Of a DNA stretch of 7,999 bases, positions 1 through 6,997 are shown piece after piece (within the stretch, counting starts at the first letter, position 1; each line of letters starts with the position of its first letter). Under the pieces are notes generated by a model that had not been told where the DNA came from, searched no databases, and worked only from the letters and a program-made list of their open reading frames with translations. The stretch comes from Spirochaeta sp. (GTDB taxonomy: Bacteria > Spirochaetota > Spirochaetia > DSM-2461). The position numbers and the translations under genes were made by a program. Where the stretch lies: the NCBI GenBank assembly GCA_030635565.1, contig DAOVYP010000085.1, positions 1 to 7,999 on the forward strand, given 5' to 3'.

Positions 1-2480
1 AGTACTTCCTGAACGGCACACCGGTCCGGCTGAAGGAAATCCGTGAGTTGTTCTTCGATACCGGTATCGGGAAATCGGCTTACTCCGTGATGGAACAGGG
101 CAGGATCGATCAGGTACTGTCCAACAAACCCGAAGAACGCCGTCACATCTTCGAAGAAGCCGCCGGTATCACGAAGTTCAGGATGCGCGGTGAAGAGGCC
201 GAACGCAAACTGGTTAAAACTGAAGATAACATGGGTCAGGTGGAGAACATCCTCCATGAGGTTCGTCGCAGTTATGAAGCCCTGAAGAAACAGACCGACA
301 AGACACTCGAATACCGCCGTTTCCGGGAATCAATATTCGAGCTGGACCGGGATTTGAAACTGCTTCAGTGGAGGGATCTGGAGAAATCCAGGGAGAAAAA
401 GACCGAAAGACTCAAATCCCGGGAAGATAAACACCTCTCGATAGTCGGAAAGATCGACAGGATGAAGGCCACTTTGGCCAGCGAACTCGACACGGTGAAC
501 GAAATGGAGTCCCGGCTGATCGAAAGCCAGAAGCAGCTCTACGGAATGGACCTGGAGAAAGAGAACCAGGAAGAACAGGTCCGGGGTATCCGGGAGAGAC
601 GCAACGAGACTGAGGAAACCGTCGAAGTTGCCAGAACCCGGGAAAAGAACGCCGTTGAATCCCTGGACGCTCTTAACGAACTCAAAAAGAACCGGAAAGC
701 CGACCTCGCCTCTTTCAGGGAACGTCTGAAAGAGATTGAAGGCAATATCGCGACTTTGCAGAAGTCCATTTCCGCCGCTGAAGAACGTGCCAGGGGAAAC
801 GGTGATGAGACGAAACAGGTTATTGACGATCTTGCCGTGGAAGAACGGCGCCGGGAAAATCTTCAGGACGATCTGCGTACCCTTACCGATGATATCGTCA
901 ACGAACTCGATCGTGGACTCAAGGATTCCGGTTACGACCGTAATTCCCGCAAGACCCTGGAAGACTCCATCGTCGAACTGCTGGGTGAAATACGGATTCG
1001 AACCGAAGGCCGGGCAAAACTGCTTTCGGATCAGAAAAACTTATCCGACGGTAATAAGGCCCTTGAACTGCTTGAAAGCGCTTCCAACGATTTTTCAGAC
1101 CTGAGAGACTCACTGGAGGAATTATCCCGTCTGTTTTCCGAGTACAGGGATTCCGGTGCCGATTTCCTCGAGGAATTTCTGGCCCCTGAGGGAATTATCA
1201 CCAGAAAAAGGGAGTTGGATGATAAAATCATCGGCTCCGCCGATCGTACGAAGGAATTCAAGGCCCGACTCAGCACCCTGGCCGAAGAGAAAACCTCCCT
1301 GGCGGCCAGGATCGAAGAGGCCCGTGAAAGCCTTGAAGAACTGCGGGTGGCCCGGGCCCGGACAACAACCCAGGCGGCGGCGGCCGAAGATTCCCTGGCA
1401 TCCCTGGCCCGGGAAGCCGAGTCCGAAGAGGCCCGTCTGGACGAAATACGTCAGCAGCTGGCCGCCGAAGAGGCCAGGATCCGCAGTCTGGACGATCAGG
1501 TGGCCGCCATCCTGGCCAAACGCGAGGATCTCGAAAAACAACAGAAGACACTGCGTAAAGACATGGCCGGCCTGGAGACGGGCATCAGTTCGGAAAACGA
1601 AAAGATGATCGGCCGGGAGAACAAACTCAAAGACCTCACCGAACAACGGGGAAGCCTGGAAATAGAAAAGGAAAAAATTCGACTGGAGATGGGGTACGTC
1701 GGTGATGAAATCAAGCTTCTGCTGGAAGATTTCAGGGACCGGTATTCCCGGGACCTCGCCGAGTATGCAGAGCTGAAAGAAACGATCGAACGATCTCCAA
1801 AACAGATTAAAGATAAACTCATCGCGGCCAAGGCCGAATTAAAGGGCCTCGGTCAGGTGAATCTCATGGCTCCTGAAGAGTTCACGGAAGTTTCCGAACG
1901 TTATGAATTCCTGAACAACCAGCTTGAGGATCTTCGGAAAGCCCGGGAAAATCTTTCTCAGATTACCGAAGAGATCCGCAGGGAATCGGCCAACCTTTTC
2001 ATGAAAACCTACAAGGAAATCAGGGAACATTTTCATGAGATGTTCCGGCGTCTCTTCGGCGGCGGCAGGGCTGAAATCCGCCTGATCGATCACGAAGATC
2101 CTCTCAACTCAGGACTTGAAATCTACGCCCAGCCCCCGGGGAAAAAACTGGAGAATATCTCCCTGCTGTCCGGAGGAGAGAAGTCTCTGTGCGGCGTTGC
2201 GCTGATGTTCGCAACTTTTCAGGTGAAACCCTCTCCGTTCTGCATCCTGGACGAGATTGACGCGGCCCTTGATGAGGCCAATATCCAGCGTTTCGTCAAT
2301 CTTCTGGATGAATTCGGACAGAAGAGCCAGTTCGTGGTGATTACCCACAACAAGAAGACCGTATCCGCTGCACGAACCCTCCTCGGTGTTACAATGCAGG
2401 AATCGGGTATCTCCCGACTCATAACCATGAGACTGGATGGACAGGAACAAGGCGATGAAGAATCCGTTACAACTGGTTGA
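1..2480 (+). CDS. smc: Chromosome partition protein SMC, 5'-truncated
   Basis: ATP-driven DNA organiser of the condensin type, acting as a dimer on the nucleoid. The reading frame is open from base 3 to the TGA at 2478-2480. The coding start and Walker A lie upstream of the window; by comparison with B. subtilis SMC about 110-115 residues are missing. The first visible residues (YFLNGTPVRLKEIRE, then DTGIGKSAYSVMEQG and KPEERRHIFEEAAGI) are the typical end of the N-terminal head. Two charged coiled-coil arms follow, roughly 370-840 and 1215-1830. The C-terminal head has the signature LSGGEK (2166-2183), Walker B CILDEIDAALDEAN (from 2241) and the H-loop THNK. The region between the arms (about 840-1215) is helical and charged and lacks the glycine-rich pattern of a standard SMC hinge. 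Total length would be about 940 residues, against nearly 1190 in B. subtilis, so the arms are short. SMC rather than RecN or Rad50 is clear from the head motifs. Confidence 0.96.
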   Translation, partial: YFLNGTPVRLKEIRELFFDTGIGKSAYSVMEQGRIDQVLSNKPEERRHIFEEAAGITKFRMRGEEAERKLVKTEDNMGQVENILHEVRRSYEALKKQTDKTLEYRRFRESIFELDRDLKLLQWRDLEKSREKKTERLKSREDKHLSIVGKIDRMKATLASELDTVNEMESRLIESQKQLYGMDLEKENQEEQVRGIRERRNETEETVEVARTREKNAVESLDALNELKKNRKADLASFRERLKEIEGNIATLQKSISAAEERARGNGDETKQVIDDLAVEERRRENLQDDLRTLTDDIVNELDRGLKDSGYDRNSRKTLEDSIVELLGEIRIRTEGRAKLLSDQKNLSDGNKALELLESASNDFSDLRDSLEELSRLFSEYRDSGADFLEEFLAPEGIITRKRELDDKIIGSADRTKEFKARLSTLAEEKTSLAARIEEARESLEELRVARARTTTQAAAAEDSLASLAREAESEEARLDEIRQQLAAEEARIRSLDDQVAAILAKREDLEKQQKTLRKDMAGLETGISSENEKMIGRENKLKDLTEQRGSLEIEKEKIRLEMGYVGDEIKLLLEDFRDRYSRDLAEYAELKETIERSPKQIKDKLIAAKAELKGLGQVNLMAPEEFTEVSERYEFLNNQLEDLRKARENLSQITEEIRRESANLFMKTYKEIREHFHEMFRRLFGGGRAEIRLIDHEDPLNSGLEIYAQPPGKKLENISLLSGGEKSLCGVALMFATFQVKPSPFCILDEIDAALDEANIQRFVNLLDEFGQKSQFVVITHNKKTVSAARTLLGVTMQESGISRLITMRLDGQEQGDEESVTTG

Positions 2481-2850
2481 TAGAAGGGGCCTGACGATAT
2501 TGCTCGGAAGCGTTTTTCTCATGACGCTCATCTCGGTAATCGCCATAGTTCTGATCGTCTCATCCAGGAATCGGGAAGCCATGAGGGCGGAAGAGGAACG
2601 GCTCCGAAGGGAACAGCAGACCTATACCGGCAGTACAAGCTTCGGTATGGAGGATTTTTATCTTGATATCAGGGACCCGGATACCGGAATCGTTTATCCC
2701 GCCAGGCAACCCCGCAGGTATTGGAACCGGGAAGATGTCGACTATTACTGGATTAATCCTTCCGAAGCCGGCCTCGATACCCTTGCGGAAGATAACGACA
2801 GTCTTGTGTTCCGCTCCCTCGGTATCCCGGTTCCCGGGGATGCTCCTTGA
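2455..2850 (+). CDS. Small single-pass membrane protein of unknown function
   Basis: I do not recognise a named family. The 131-residue product has a short N-terminus with Lys2, Arg10 and Arg11, then one strongly hydrophobic segment at about residues 13-36. A charged Arg/Glu helix follows (about 38-55), then a soluble tail rich in Tyr, Trp, Asp and Pro. There is no lipobox or clear signal peptidase site, so the segment is probably a retained anchor. Charges flank both sides, so orientation is not decided. The start at 2455 is chosen because AGGA (2443-2446) lies 8 bases upstream; an in-frame ATG at 2437 would add six residues but has a poorer ribosome site. The gene overlaps the end of smc by 26 bases, which suggests translational coupling. 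In B. subtilis this position between smc and ffh holds ftsY and ylxM; this protein resembles neither. Confidence 0.75.
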   Translation: MKNPLQLVDRRGLTILLGSVFLMTLISVIAIVLIVSSRNREAMRAEEERLRREQQTYTGSTSFGMEDFYLDIRDPDTGIVYPARQPRRYWNREDVDYYWINPSEAGLDTLAEDNDSLVFRSLGIPVPGDAP

Positions 2851-2982
2851 TCCCCGAACGAACGAGCGGAATAAAAGGATTTCATTCCCGAATGAGAGCA
2901 GGGGAGAAAGGTATTGTACCCCGCGGCTTGACATCGGATGCATGGACGAGCTGGTTCGAAGGACCGGCCAGGCCGCGGAACG

Positions 2983-3037
2983 GGAGCCGCTTGAGCGGCT
3001 CCGGGTTCAGGGCAGAGCCCCGGGGTATGAGACCCCG
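2983..3037. repeat. GC-rich cluster of three hairpins before the lipoprotein gene
   Basis: Three inverted repeats lie almost end to end. The first is GGAGCCGC (2983-2990) paired with GCGGCTCC (2995-3002) around a TTGA loop. The second is GGGC (3010-3013) paired with GCCC (3017-3020) around AGA. The third is CGGGGT (3021-3026) paired with ACCCCG (3032-3037) around ATGAG. All stems are perfect. The layout resembles small dispersed palindromic elements (REP-like) found in intergenic DNA of many bacteria; no second copy exists in this window, so dispersal is not shown. The third loop contains the predicted start codon of the lipoprotein gene. The rest of the 2851-3026 spacer holds no convincing gene. 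Confidence 0.55.
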
Positions 3038-4484
3038 CATCCGGCAGCTTTTCACGGCGCTTGTCTTATCAAGCTTATTGATGCTGGCCGCCTGTGCCGG
3101 GACAGCTCCTGAAGTCACGGACACGGTAGAGACCGGGGAATCGGAAATTGACACCGACGATGGCAACGAAGAAGCCGCAGAAGCCGCGGAAACTGAAGTA
3201 CAGGGTGATGAAGTTACTGCTGAGTCGGCGGAAAGCCATAAACCCCGATCTGTAGAAACAGTTGCCGACGAATCCCTCATCTCAATCGATTTAACGGCGG
3301 CAGCAGCACTTACCGATACAGAAGCCGGAGAATCGGAACTTGAGAAAAAGGCCGTTGCCAAAGAGGCTGAAACCGGAAAAAAGATAAATAAGGAAATTAT
3401 TACCAAAGAAACCCCGACTCAAGAAGTTGAAATTCAAGAAGTGTTAACTCTGGAAACTGTTACTCCAGAAGTTGAAATTCAAGAAACCACAACTCAAAAA
3501 ACCGTCACTCCGGAAGTTGAAATTCTTCCAAATCCGCTTCTGAGTGAGGATCGGCCCTATGTGGAAACTGTTGCTTCCGATCCGATCGAGCCCGGCAGGG
3601 CGGCCGACACGACGACAGCCGAATCTGAAGAACAGGCACTGAACGACCCTGCGGTTTCCGCCGCAACACCTTCTCGCCTGCTTGAGGGACCTGGAGAGTT
3701 CACCATTACACTGGAGGGTTTGGGCTGGATTTTCCGATCGGACCGTTCGACTCCCGGTTCATGGCGATTCCTGGAGAGAGAACTGGACGGAAATTCTACT
3801 CATTTCAGATTCATGTTCACCGAGACCGGAAACTGGAATCTCGTTTTCGAGAGGCAGGATCTCTCCAGCGGCGCTAGTGAAAATGTCGTCCGGACCGTGA
3901 TGGTGAGTGAGGATGACGGCAGTCCACGCATCGATAACGGGCCGGTTCCCGAAACTTCTGAGAATCCGATTCCCGGCATCATGCCCCTGGATGCCGAAAC
4001 GAGAAACGATGCAGCGCTTATCGCCGCCGATGAGGGACGATTCGGAGAAGCCATTGAGTATTGGGAACAGGATGCGTCCCGGAATGACGAAGCCGGTAGA
4101 AGGGCCAGAGCTTCACTTGTTGAGAATGCCGCTCGTTCCGGCTCAATCGGCCCGCTGATCACCTGGCTTCCGAAGTATATGGAAGACGGTCCCGACCCTG
4201 AAATCCTGGCCGCCGCACTGGAGGTATTTGATGAGCAGGCAGGGTATGACGGTCAGAGTTATCTGATACTCGAAGAACTGATCGTCTCTGATTTCGGAAC
4301 CCGGCGCCCGGAGTGGCTTTACCGTCTGGCTTTCTATCTGGAAAAACCCGGTGAGGACAGAGATCTGGACCGTTCGGCAGAACTCTATCAGGAAGTGATC
4401 AATGGGTGGCCCATCACAGTATGGCGGGATCTGTCGTTAGAGAGACTCCTTTGGCTTCAACGTCACTATTTCCGTGTCCGTTAA
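3027..4484 (+). CDS. Lipoprotein with acidic repeat linker and TPR-like C-terminal domain
   Basis: Predicted exported lipoprotein of 485 residues, function unknown. The N-terminus has Arg2, Arg4 and Arg6, a hydrophobic core and the lipobox LAAC with Cys23, typical of cleavage by signal peptidase II; there is no Asp at +2. Residues about 24-210 are a low-complexity linker rich in Glu, Thr, Ala and Val, including a 15-residue tandem repeat at 129-173. Residues about 215-298 look like a beta-sandwich domain (alternating hydrophobic strands, the GWIF and FTETGNWNLVF stretches). Residues about 322-485 are helical and TPR-like (EAIEYWEQ, AALEVFDEQ, SAELYQEVI). Similar lipoproteins in spirochaetes are annotated as TPR proteins, so an envelope scaffolding or assembly role is possible but unproven. 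The start is chosen because it places the signal peptide at the N-terminus. The frame is open upstream to 2847, but starts at 2847 or 2892 would put 45 or more non-hydrophobic residues ahead of it. No good Shine-Dalgarno site precedes 3027. Confidence 0.8.
   Translation: MRPRIRQLFTALVLSSLLMLAACAGTAPEVTDTVETGESEIDTDDGNEEAAEAAETEVQGDEVTAESAESHKPRSVETVADESLISIDLTAAAALTDTEAGESELEKKAVAKEAETGKKINKEIITKETPTQEVEIQEVLTLETVTPEVEIQETTTQKTVTPEVEILPNPLLSEDRPYVETVASDPIEPGRAADTTTAESEEQALNDPAVSAATPSRLLEGPGEFTITLEGLGWIFRSDRSTPGSWRFLERELDGNSTHFRFMFTETGNWNLVFERQDLSSGASENVVRTVMVSEDDGSPRIDNGPVPETSENPIPGIMPLDAETRNDAALIAADEGRFGEAIEYWEQDASRNDEAGRRARASLVENAARSGSIGPLITWLPKYMEDGPDPEILAAALEVFDEQAGYDGQSYLILEELIVSDFGTRRPEWLYRLAFYLEKPGEDRDLDRSAELYQEVINGWPITVWRDLSLERLLWLQRHYFRVR
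3411..3545 (+). repeat. 45-base in-frame tandem repeat, three copies
   Basis: Copies occupy 3411-3455, 3456-3500 and 3501-3545, each encoding 15 residues. The shared core is GAAGTTGAAATTC at 3423, 3468 and 3513, exactly 45 bases apart. Copies one and two match at 23 of 24 bases over 3417-3440 and 3462-3485. The third copy decays after 3525. The protein unit is close to T-V-T-P-E-V-E-I-Q-E followed by five variable residues. The unit length is a multiple of three, so copy-number change would not break the frame. The stretch is visibly more AT-rich than the flanking gene. Confidence 0.85.
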
Positions 4485-4508
4485 ACCATTCATTGCTCTT
4501 CCATCCCG

Positions 4509-4538
4509 TTGACTTATTCAGCTCCGGAACAGTATAAA
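4509..4538 (+). promoter_or_regulatory. Sigma70-type promoter upstream of ffh
   Basis: TTGACT (4509-4514) and TATAAA (4533-4538) are each one base from consensus, separated by 18 bases. Transcription would begin near 4544-4546, giving a leader of about 25 bases before ffh. This is the strongest promoter-like pair I found, and it lies in an 85-base gap after the lipoprotein gene, so ffh probably starts its own transcription unit. Confidence 0.7.
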
Positions 4539-4545
4539 GTGGGAA

Positions 4546-4563
4546 CGCCCGAAAGAGGGGGCG
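4546..4563 (+). promoter_or_regulatory. Short hairpin overlapping the ffh ribosome binding site
   Basis: CGCCC (4546-4550) can pair with GGGCG (4559-4563) around an 8-base loop. The purine-rich ribosome site AGAGGGGG (4554-4561) lies 8 bases before the ffh ATG, and its last three Gs fall in the 3' arm. The hairpin would be at the very 5' end of a transcript from the promoter above. The stem is only five pairs, so a regulatory role is speculative; the ribosome site itself is more secure. Confidence 0.4.
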
Positions 4564-4569
4564 GTACGC

Positions 4570-5907
4570 ATGCTTGAGAAACTTACCGAAACATTTTCCG
4601 GTATCACCCGGCGCTTGTCGGGAAATACCCGATTAAGTGAAAATAATATTCGGGAAGCCGTCGAAGAAATTAAGATGGCTCTCCTGGAAGCGGACGTGAA
4701 TCTCCGGGTTGTCCGACGCCTGGTAAACCGCACCATCGATGATGCCCTGGGTGAAAAGGTTCTCAAGTCAATCAATCCCGGTCAGCAATTCATCAAAATC
4801 ATCCATGACAGAATCGTCGCCCTTTTAGGTGACGGAACCGCCGAACTGGAGCTCAAAGGGCCTGATGTGGTATCGGTGATTCTCATGGCCGGTCTCCAGG
4901 GTTCCGGTAAGACAACGACAGCAGCAAAACTGGCTTTCAGGCTGAAATCCGAGGGCCGGCGTGTCATGCTCGTTGCCGCCGATCTGACACGGCCGGCTGC
5001 TGCGGAGCAGCTGGAAATACTCGCTGCACAGGTGGGAGTCGCCATTTATCGTGAAGATGGCGGCAAACCGGAGAAGGTTGCAAAGAACGCCTTAAAACGT
5101 GCCGGGAAAGAACAATTCAATGTCCTGATCATCGATACCGCCGGGCGTATGCAGGCGGATGAAGAATTGATGAAGGAAATCCGCCGGGTAAAGGACAGCG
5201 TCATTCCTGACGAAATCCTTCTGGTGGCCGATGCAATGACCGGTCAGAATGCCGTTGAGATTGCCGGAAGTTTCGATGAGACTTTGAATCTTACCGGAAT
5301 CATACTGAGCAAGTTCGACTCAGACGCCCGTGGCGGTGCCGCCCTGTCTTTGAAAAGCGTCATAGGAAAACCGGTCAAATTCATCGGCATCGGCGAAAAG
5401 ATTGAAAACCTCGAACCCTTTCATCCGGACAGGATCGCATCCCGAATTCTTGGAATGGGTGACGTCGTATCCCTCGTTGAGAAAGTCCAGGAAACAATTG
5501 AGTCGGACGAAGCCGAGAAGCTTCAGGTAAAGATGGCCAAAGCCACTTTCACACTGGAGGATTATCTCGACCAGTTTTCCAGAATGAGGAAGATGGGCAG
5601 CGTGCAATCCCTGTTGGAAATGATTCCGGGAATGGCCGGCCAGATTGACGAATCCAAACTGGATGAGGCGCAGTGGAAGAGGGAAGAAGCCATTATTCTC
5701 TCCATGACCTTGGAAGAAAGAAGGAATCACCGTATAATCGGCCCGCCACGCAGAAAGCGTATTGCACGTGGAAGCGGGACCAGTGTATCCGCGGTTAACA
5801 GATTGTTGAAGAATTTTGACAAATCACGGAACATGATGAAAAAAATGGCAAAGAACAAGAAACTGCAGCAGCAGCTCATGGGCGGCATGGCCGGCCAAAA
5901 AATATAG
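4570..5907 (+). CDS. ffh: Signal recognition particle GTPase Ffh (SRP54)
   Basis: Binds hydrophobic signal sequences on nascent chains together with 4.5S/SRP RNA and hands the ribosome to the FtsY receptor at the membrane. The 445-residue length is normal. The N domain (about 1-95) carries ALLEADVN at 37-44. The G domain has the P-loop GLQGSGKTT (108-116), G3 DTAGR (189-193) and a guanine-specificity motif read as SKFD (247-250) followed by DARGG (252-256). The methionine-rich M domain (about 298-445) contains the SRP RNA-binding helix region RRKRIARGSGTSVSAVNRL (394-412). SKFD in place of the usual TKLD is a mild variant. The ATG at 4570 has a purine-rich ribosome site 8 bases upstream and a promoter at 4509-4538. 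FtsY, often a neighbour in Firmicutes, is not in this window. Confidence 0.98.
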   Translation: MLEKLTETFSGITRRLSGNTRLSENNIREAVEEIKMALLEADVNLRVVRRLVNRTIDDALGEKVLKSINPGQQFIKIIHDRIVALLGDGTAELELKGPDVVSVILMAGLQGSGKTTTAAKLAFRLKSEGRRVMLVAADLTRPAAAEQLEILAAQVGVAIYREDGGKPEKVAKNALKRAGKEQFNVLIIDTAGRMQADEELMKEIRRVKDSVIPDEILLVADAMTGQNAVEIAGSFDETLNLTGIILSKFDSDARGGAALSLKSVIGKPVKFIGIGEKIENLEPFHPDRIASRILGMGDVVSLVEKVQETIESDEAEKLQVKMAKATFTLEDYLDQFSRMRKMGSVQSLLEMIPGMAGQIDESKLDEAQWKREEAIILSMTLEERRNHRIIGPPRRKRIARGSGTSVSAVNRLLKNFDKSRNMMKKMAKNKKLQQQLMGGMAGQKI

Positions 5908-5920
5908 AAGCGGAAATTCA

Positions 5921-5977
5921 GGGAAGCTTCTTCAAAACGGATTAAGTCACCAGATGGCTGTTTTGAAGAAGCCTCCC
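5921..5977 (+). promoter_or_regulatory. Long stem-loop between ffh and rpsP
   Basis: Arms 5921-5938 and 5960-5977 pair at 17 of 18 positions, with a single A-C mismatch at the fifth base, around a 21-base loop. The inner 13 pairs (GCTTCTTCAAAAC against GTTTTGAAGAAGC) are perfect. Inside the loop AGTCA and TGGCT can form a further 5-pair stem with one G-U pair. No T-run follows: the next bases are CCAAGGAG, the rpsP ribosome site, so it is not a standard intrinsic terminator. It could be an RNase processing site that separates ffh from the ribosomal-protein message, a stability element, or a leader controlling rpsP. The choice cannot be made from sequence alone. Confidence 0.75.
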
Positions 5978-5993
5978 CCAAGGAGTTGAATTC

Positions 5994-6245
5994 GTGAGCG
6001 TCAAAATCAGACTCAAGAGGATGGGCACCAAGAAGCGCCCTTACTACCGTATTGTCGTTATGGATTCCCGGGCACCCCGGGACGGCCGTACAATCGACGA
6101 GGTCGGTTATTATCACCCTATCGAAACCGAAGACAAACAGATTTTAATTAAAGAGGATAAGGTGAAGGAATGGCTCAGCAAAGGCGCCCGACCCACCATT
6201 ACCGTTAAACGCCTGCTGAACAGAAACAACATCACCATCAAGTAG
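5994..6245 (+). CDS. rpsP: 30S ribosomal protein S16
   Basis: Early-binding 16S rRNA protein needed for 30S assembly. The 83-residue product opens with the family signature ([20 protein letters not shown]) and continues through [19 protein letters not shown] and a C-terminal [16 protein letters not shown], all typical of S16. The start is GTG, supported by AAGGAG (5980-5985) at an 8-base spacing, the best ribosome site in the window. The long stem-loop ends two bases before that site, so its folding state could affect initiation. Confidence 0.98.
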   Translation: MSVKIRLKRMGTKKRPYYRIVVMDSRAPRDGRTIDEVGYYHPIETEDKQILIKEDKVKEWLSKGARPTITVKRLLNRNNITIK

Positions 6246-6252
6246 GCCGTAT

Positions 6253-6486
6253 ATGGAAAAAGAATTAGTCGAATTCATTGCCCGGTCTCTTGTAGACGAA
6301 CCGGAGCAGGTTGAAGTGATGATGATTGAAGGTGAGAAATCGACGATCCTGGAACTCAAGGTCGCCGAGGATGATATCGGTAAGGTGATCGGCAAACATG
6401 GTCGAATCGCCAAAGCTGTCCGAACCATACTCAGCGCCGCATCCAGTAAATCCGGAAAGCGTTTCATACTGGAAATCCTCGACTGA
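6253..6486 (+). CDS. khpA: KH-domain RNA-binding protein KhpA
   Basis: Small RNA-binding protein of 77 residues made of one KH domain, with the GXXG loop GKHG at residues 47-50 inside the conserved DIGKVIGKHGRIAKAVRTIL stretch. In Firmicutes KhpA pairs with KhpB and affects cell elongation and division through RNA binding; whether that applies here is unknown. The gene begins 7 bases after rpsP. Its only ribosome-site candidate is a weak AGG at 6244-6246 that overlaps the rpsP stop codon, which suggests translational coupling. The position between rpsP and rimM is the standard one; B. subtilis ylqD has no counterpart here. Confidence 0.95.
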   Translation: MEKELVEFIARSLVDEPEQVEVMMIEGEKSTILELKVAEDDIGKVIGKHGRIAKAVRTILSAASSKSGKRFILEILD

Positions 6487-6494
6487 GCGGTTTC

Positions 6495-6995
6495 TTGATC
6501 ACGATCGGCAGGGTCCGAACCGCCTGGGGTCTCAAGGGATGGCTGAAAATCAACAGCTTTTCCGGTGAATGGGCTCATTTTTCCAATCTGAAATCGGTGA
6601 TTCTCAAGGCCGGGGACCGGGATCGCAAGCATGAGTATCAGGTTGAGGGATTCCGGATGCAGCATGAGGGTGGATTGATCAAACTCACCGGAGTGGATTC
6701 TCCCGAAGCGGGAAAAACTCTTGCCGGTTATGAGATTCTGGTGCCCGGGGATCTTGGAGCTCCCCTGAATGAGGACGAGTGGTATTTGAGGGATCTGGTC
6801 GGATTGTCACTTGTAGATGTGAAGGGAACAACTCTGGGGGAAATTATCGGCATCATCGAATCTTCTGACGATTTGCTGGAAATCAGGAAACCGGACGGAA
6901 ACATCTTTATGGTTCCATTCCGGTCCAGTTTCGTTGAAGAACCGGATATTGAGAATGGTGTGCTTGTTCTGACAGCTCTCTGGTTGATGGAATAA
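6495..6995 (+). CDS. rimM: 16S rRNA processing / 30S maturation factor RimM
   Basis: Assembly factor that binds S19 and helps fold the 3' (head) domain of 16S rRNA. The 166-residue product is normal in length. The N-terminal RimM beta-barrel (about 1-88) has GRVRTAWGLKGWLKI in place of the usual GxxxxxHGLKG, with Trp at the His position, and a recognisable VDSPEAGKTLAGYEILV. The C-terminal PRC-barrel (about 93-166) starts at DEWYLRDLVGLSLVD. The start is TTG; GAGCGG (6485-6490) lies 4 bases upstream and overlaps the khpA stop codon. No other start keeps the conserved N-terminus intact. Confidence 0.95.
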   Translation: MITIGRVRTAWGLKGWLKINSFSGEWAHFSNLKSVILKAGDRDRKHEYQVEGFRMQHEGGLIKLTGVDSPEAGKTLAGYEILVPGDLGAPLNEDEWYLRDLVGLSLVDVKGTTLGEIIGIIESSDDLLEIRKPDGNIFMVPFRSSFVEEPDIENGVLVLTALWLME

Positions 6996-6997
6996 TC

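Noticed and set aside
1122..1646. Long antisense open frame of 174 codons, with a + frame partner at 1156-1608
   Set aside because: Both are shadows of the GC-rich, Ala/Glu-rich coiled-coil part of smc. The products are low-complexity and have no ribosome site or family resemblance.
2109..2582. Antisense open frame of 157 codons across the smc end and the next gene
   Set aside because: It opposes clear SMC head motifs and has no recognisable protein features.
2835..2856. 7-pair hairpin (CGGGGAT/ATCCCCG) across the stop codon of the membrane protein gene
   Set aside because: There is no T-run after it and the 8-base loop is large for so short a stem, so it is not supported as a terminator.
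2847..2875. Possible promoter TTGATC (2847-2852) and AATAAA (2870-2875), 17-base spacing
   Set aside because: Each box matches consensus at only four of six bases, too weak to list as a feature.
2928..2956. Perfect TTGACA at 2928-2933
   Set aside because: No -10-like hexamer occurs at 16-18 bases downstream; the spot reads CTGGTT.
2847..3026. Upstream start (TTG 2847 or ATG 2892) for the lipoprotein gene
   Set aside because: An AAAAGGA site precedes 2892, but either start would put 45-60 Arg/Gly/Trp-rich residues before a normal signal peptide. The upstream codons look non-coding.
2663..3112. Open frame of 149 codons on the + strand overlapping two genes
   Set aside because: It is out of frame with both the membrane protein and the lipoprotein, and its product looks like random translation.
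5921..5977. Intrinsic terminator after ffh
   Set aside because: The stem is strong, but it is followed by CCAAGGAG rather than T residues. I kept it as a stem-loop of unknown role.
5320..6116. Antisense open frames opposite the end of ffh and rpsP
   Set aside because: They lie opposite certain genes and their products match no known family.
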